DNA from: Candidatus Omnitrophota bacterium
GTDB lineage: Bacteria; Omnitrophota; Gorgyraeia; Gygaellales; Profunditerraquicolaceae
Direction of reading: 5' to 3'
NCBI GenBank assembly: GCA_018825725.1
Contig: JAHKBC010000109.1
Location: 1-7,530 of the forward strand
DNA: 7,530 nucleotides
Positions 5,123 through 7,530 of the stretch are shown here, piece after piece (position 1 is the stretch's first letter; each line of letters opens with the position of its first letter). The position numbers and the translations under genes were made by a program. The notes under the pieces are model-generated. The model made no database searches, had not been told where the DNA came from, and worked only from the letters and a program-made list of their open reading frames with translations.

Positions 5123-6625
5123 CTATCTTGGTTTCTTGAATTTATCGAGGTTGGACTCGATAATATCGTATCTCTGCCTTGTATCATAAGGCCTGTTCTG
5201 CTCACGCTGGGGAATGTTTACTTTCCTACTACTGGCCTGAGCTAATGTAAAATGCGTATCCTTTACTATGCGCGGAGTAATAAAAACCAGAAGTTCACGG
5301 TCTCTATCTTTATCCTTGATATTACCCCTGAATAAAGCGCCAAGTAAAGGTATATCGCCCAAAATAGGAATCTTAATAACGGTATTAGATACTTCCCTGC
5401 GGATTAAACCTCCTAGTATTACCGTATCTCCATCCATAACCCTGACAACGGACTTAGTTGAACGCTCCTCTGGATCCTTTGCGGTTACCCCGGATAAAGT
5501 GCTAGTAGTGGTATCTTTGACGCTAGGATAGAGATACATAGTAACCTCCCCTGTTTCAATATTCACCTGGGGAGTAATCCTTAAAGATACCCCAGTCTCC
5601 ATCCTCTCTGCAGAAGTTGTGGTTGTCCCTCCTGCTCCAGCATCATTGGTTACTGTTTCCTGGCCAACTGTCTCCAGGGTAGTAATCCTAATTTCAGCCG
5701 GCTCATTATTCATTGTTAATATACTAGGCCGGGCAAGATACTTGGTATCGGATTGTGTCCTTAAAAAACCAACCGCAGCTGTAAGGTCATAAGGAAAAGA
5801 AACTATGCCCTCAGTAAGATTTGACGCTATATCCGGCATAAATGAAGCCAGGGGAAACTGAGTGGAGCGCGCAGCTCCTGCCACAGTTATAGCAAAACGC
5901 GACATTCCCGTAACATTAAATCCCATCTTGTCAACAGTATTCTTGCTGACATCCAACATCTCTACTTCAAGCATAACCTGAGGTTGTGGTATATCAAGCC
6001 GGGCAATAATTTCTTCAATAAAAGGAAAACGGTTAGGAACATCGGTTACGATAAGGCTATTTGACCGAGCATCTTCGCTAATCTTTCCGGTTTCACTAAG
6101 AACCTGGGATACAACGTCGACAATACTCGTGCCTGTATCAGAACTTCCCGATGTTTCTGCTGTGGTTGAAGTCGAGGTAGAGATAGATTGCAGATTATTT
6201 TCTAAATCCTTTTTTATATTAGAGCTAGGAACACTATGGTATTTAAGATAAAAAACTTTGGTTTTAGTTTCAACTGCCGGTTTACCAAGATCTTTGACAA
6301 TGAAAATATTGGATTCATCATCTAAATCATACTCTAGGTTATTGGCTTTGAAAATCTTATCCATAGCCTCCTTTACGGAAACCTGATCAAGATAAAGAGA
6401 AATTTTCCTCTCCCTTACAGACTCAGAGGCAATAAAATTCATACCAGACTGTATAGAGAATATTTTTAGAATATCATTAAGGTCAGCCAGTTGGAAATCC
6501 ATCGATATTTTCTTGCTGGCATCAAAGAAGCTATTGTCTAACCCCTCCTTGGAATTGGCCCTGGGAATAGCGCAAACAATAAAAACTAAAAATGTCACTG
6601 CTAATATCCGCAATAAATTTATCAT
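5123..6625 (-). CDS. pilQ: Secretin, PilQ/GspD family outer-membrane channel
   Basis: This 500-residue protein begins with a signal peptide (hydrophobic 3-19, likely cut after ANS at 25). It continues with an N0/STN-type domain (about 38-111, with DLNDILKIFSIQSGMNF) and a single N1/secretin_N module (about 123-212) interrupted by a Ser/Thr-rich insert at 147-168. The secretin beta domain follows (about 218-455) with the hallmark DGDTVILGGLIRR and IPILGDIPLLGALFR motifs (398-433) and the closing ELLVFITPRIV. A basic, polar tail of about 45 residues follows. No AMIN domains are visible and only one N1-type ring, so it is shorter than typical PilQ or GspD. Family role: a multimeric outer-membrane pore through which the pilus exits. 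Its position after pilP favours PilQ over GspD. The start is well supported by a strong purine-rich ribosome binding site. Confidence 0.93.
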   Translation of the reverse strand: MINLLRILAVTFLVFIVCAIPRANSKEGLDNSFFDASKKISMDFQLADLNDILKIFSIQSGMNFIASESVRERKISLYLDQVSVKEAMDKIFKANNLEYDLDDESNIFIVKDLGKPAVETKTKVFYLKYHSVPSSNIKKDLENNLQSISTSTSTTAETSGSSDTGTSIVDVVSQVLSETGKISEDARSNSLIVTDVPNRFPFIEEIIARLDIPQPQVMLEVEMLDVSKNTVDKMGFNVTGMSRFAITVAGAARSTQFPLASFMPDIASNLTEGIVSFPYDLTAAVGFLRTQSDTKYLARPSILTMNNEPAEIRITTLETVGQETVTNDAGAGGTTTTSAERMETGVSLRITPQVNIETGEVTMYLYPSVKDTTTSTLSGVTAKDPEERSTKSVVRVMDGDTVILGGLIRREVSNTVIKIPILGDIPLLGALFRGNIKDKDRDRELLVFITPRIVKDTHFTLAQASSRKVNIPQREQNRPYDTRQRYDIIESNLDKFKKPR

Positions 6626-6630
6626 TCCTT

Positions 6631-6638
6631 CCTCCTCC
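6631..6638 (-). promoter_or_regulatory. Strong ribosome binding site of the secretin gene
   Basis: GGAGGAGG lies upstream of the secretin ATG with AGGAGG 5 nt from it. It lies wholly within the 27-nt gap after pilP. The adjacent pilB and pilP genes lack such a site, so the secretin may be translated more efficiently than its operon neighbours. Confidence 0.7.
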
Positions 6639-6652
6639 GGATTCTTCCGTAT

Positions 6653-7081
6653 TTAATTTCCAGAAGTCTCATTTTTCATAATATTATTTGGAGTCCTCGT
6701 ATAAGTCCGCCCTTGAAACAAGAAAACAACACCTTCTTTATTTATATCTATAACCTGTAAACCTTCTCCTAGAACCTCTCCTATCGTCACTACCTTGTTG
6801 TTAATAATAGCGTACCCGCTCCCTTGACCCCAAACCAAACCATTTATATCAACGGCTGGCATAGCCTCTGAAGAGGGAATTTCCTGGCTTGTTTTCTCCT
6901 GCTCCGCCTTATTTTTAACTGATAAATAATCCGGAGCAAAGGGATCCCTGAATTCCTTGGAATCATATATAACCTTGGGTAATAATTCTTCTTTGGATTG
7001 GGCCTGTTGGACCAATAAGCATGTAGTTCCTAGCAAAAAAATTATAAATAATATCAGCGCCTTCCTGTTTATTCCTATCAT
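6653..7081 (-). CDS. pilP: PilP-like periplasmic pilus assembly protein
   Basis: This 142-residue protein has a hydrophobic N-terminus (about residues 7-24) and a plausible signal peptidase I site after AQS (residue 29). The Cys at 21 sits in GTTC, which is not a good lipobox, so unlike classical PilP it is probably not a lipoprotein. The RDPF motif at 45-48 is characteristic of PilP and related proteins. After a charged linker (about 52-75) comes a small beta domain (about 78-128, INGLVWGQGSGYAIINNKVV and onward) matching the homology-region fold shared by PilP and GspC. Family role: the protein sits in the periplasm, holds PilN/PilO on one side and docks on the secretin N0 domain on the other. 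The start overlaps the pilO stop (ATGA) and lacks a clear Shine-Dalgarno, which suggests coupling. The secretin gene follows after 27 nt. Confidence 0.8.
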   Translation of the reverse strand: MIGINRKALILFIIFLLGTTCLLVQQAQSKEELLPKVIYDSKEFRDPFAPDYLSVKNKAEQEKTSQEIPSSEAMPAVDINGLVWGQGSGYAIINNKVVTIGEVLGEGLQVIDINKEGVVFLFQGRTYTRTPNNIMKNETSGN

Positions 7082-7530
7082 TTTTCAGAAATAATAATAG
7101 TAGATAATCTCAAGTTAAAATTTAATCTGCCATCTCGGTCCTGGTCATTATTCCCTAAATTAATGCCCTCTACCGTAAAAAATTCCAAAGCATTCTCAAG
7201 GGCCTCTGCAAAACTCCCGATATTATGATAGTTAGCGGTAACCCCGCTTAACTCATAGAAGTATTTAGAAAATACCTCCATGTTTTGTTCTTGCGCAGGC
7301 TTTATATATATTACCTTGATTGAGTAATTCCTGGCAATTTTACCAATTATATTGATAATATTGGATACATCCTTTGTATTAACCACATCCTTATAGCCCT
7401 TGATCTCTGCAAGCAACCGGCTTATATCCTGCATTAAATCATTCTTTTTTATCTCTATATCCTTGCGGCTTTTTAGTGATTCAACTTCTTTAGCTCCGTG
7501 ATTATATAAATACTTGGATAAAAAAACAAA
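7078..7530 (-). CDS. pilO: PilO-like T4P alignment protein, partial (5' end beyond window)
   Basis: The frame is open from the stop at 7078 to the window edge, giving 150 residues with no start required inside. The Met at 7434 has no Shine-Dalgarno sequence and is almost certainly internal. The visible order fits PilO: the end of a membrane segment (FVFLSKYLY), a charged coiled-coil-like stretch (about fragment residues 11-47), then an alpha/beta domain with the PilO-type pattern FYELSGVTANYHNIGSF (about 91-107). In T4aP, PilO pairs with PilN in the inner membrane and binds PilP, linking the motor to the secretin. The stop overlaps the pilP start by 4 nt (ATGA), so the two are probably translationally coupled. 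A GspM-like protein of type II secretion is the alternative, since the folds are similar; the PilP-like neighbour favours PilO. Confidence 0.75.
   Translation of the reverse strand, partial: FVFLSKYLYNHGAKEVESLKSRKDIEIKKNDLMQDISRLLAEIKGYKDVVNTKDVSNIINIIGKIARNYSIKVIYIKPAQEQNMEVFSKYFYELSGVTANYHNIGSFAEALENALEFFTVEGINLGNNDQDRDGRLNFNLRLSTIIISEK

Noticed and set aside
5268..5531. Plus-strand open frame of 87 codons inside the secretin gene, and similar ones inside pilB (3966-4249) and pilC (2429-2713).
   Set aside because: All are antisense to strongly conserved coding motifs and resemble no protein family.
6653..7081. PilP as a lipoprotein (Cys21).
   Set aside because: The residues before Cys are GTT, which do not fit a lipobox, while AQS at 27-29 fits a signal peptidase I site.

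Overview
The window is one type IV pilus (T4P) assembly locus, or a closely related type II secretion-like system, with every recognised gene on the minus strand. Transcription runs from high to low coordinates. The order is pilO (5' end outside the window), pilP, pilQ secretin, pilB ATPase, pilC platform protein, major pilin, then three smaller prepilin-like genes. The window ends in an intrinsic terminator near position 120.

Organism: a diderm bacterium, because a secretin and a PilP/GspC-like periplasmic protein are present. Base composition is AT-leaning. The style of the major pilin (short MRKG leader, helix spine followed by a VEKGRAAEAKTIL-type segment) and the fused order O-P-Q-B-C-A-minor pilins remind me of Candidatus Omnitrophota (OP3) or other PVC-related genomes. 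That placement is recollection and inference only; no marker gene is present.

Layout. 7530-5123: the alignment subcomplex (PilO, PilP) and outer-membrane secretin, with a 4-nt overlap between pilO and pilP and short gaps after. 5096-2138: the cytoplasmic motor (PilB) and inner-membrane platform (PilC), separated by 1 nt. 2137-2060: a 78-nt gap carrying a near-consensus sigma70 promoter and a strong ribosome binding site, evidently for the major pilin. 2059-1676: the major pilin. 1675-1588: an 88-nt AT-rich gap. 1587-201: three minor prepilins packed by TAATG and ATGA overlaps. 200-1: a terminator hairpin and AT-rich sequence, with perhaps the first codons of a further gene at the edge.

How it works together (family knowledge): PilB hydrolyses ATP and drives PilC to extract processed pilins from the inner membrane. 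The minor pilins probably prime or cap the fibre, PilO and PilP align the inner-membrane machine with the secretin, and PilQ lets the fibre out. The N-terminus of PilB carries a textbook two-part MshEN cyclic-di-GMP motif, so extension is probably gated by this second messenger. No retraction ATPase (PilT), prepilin peptidase (PilD), PilM or PilN lies in the window; PilM and PilN are expected just beyond 7530.

I see no CRISPR array, tRNA, rRNA, insertion sequence or other mobile element. The system is a recognisable family rather than a new one. The interest lies in its regulation and in unusual pilin details: a Ser at -1 in one prepilin, loss of Pro22 in the major pilin, a compact secretin, and a dedicated pilin promoter.
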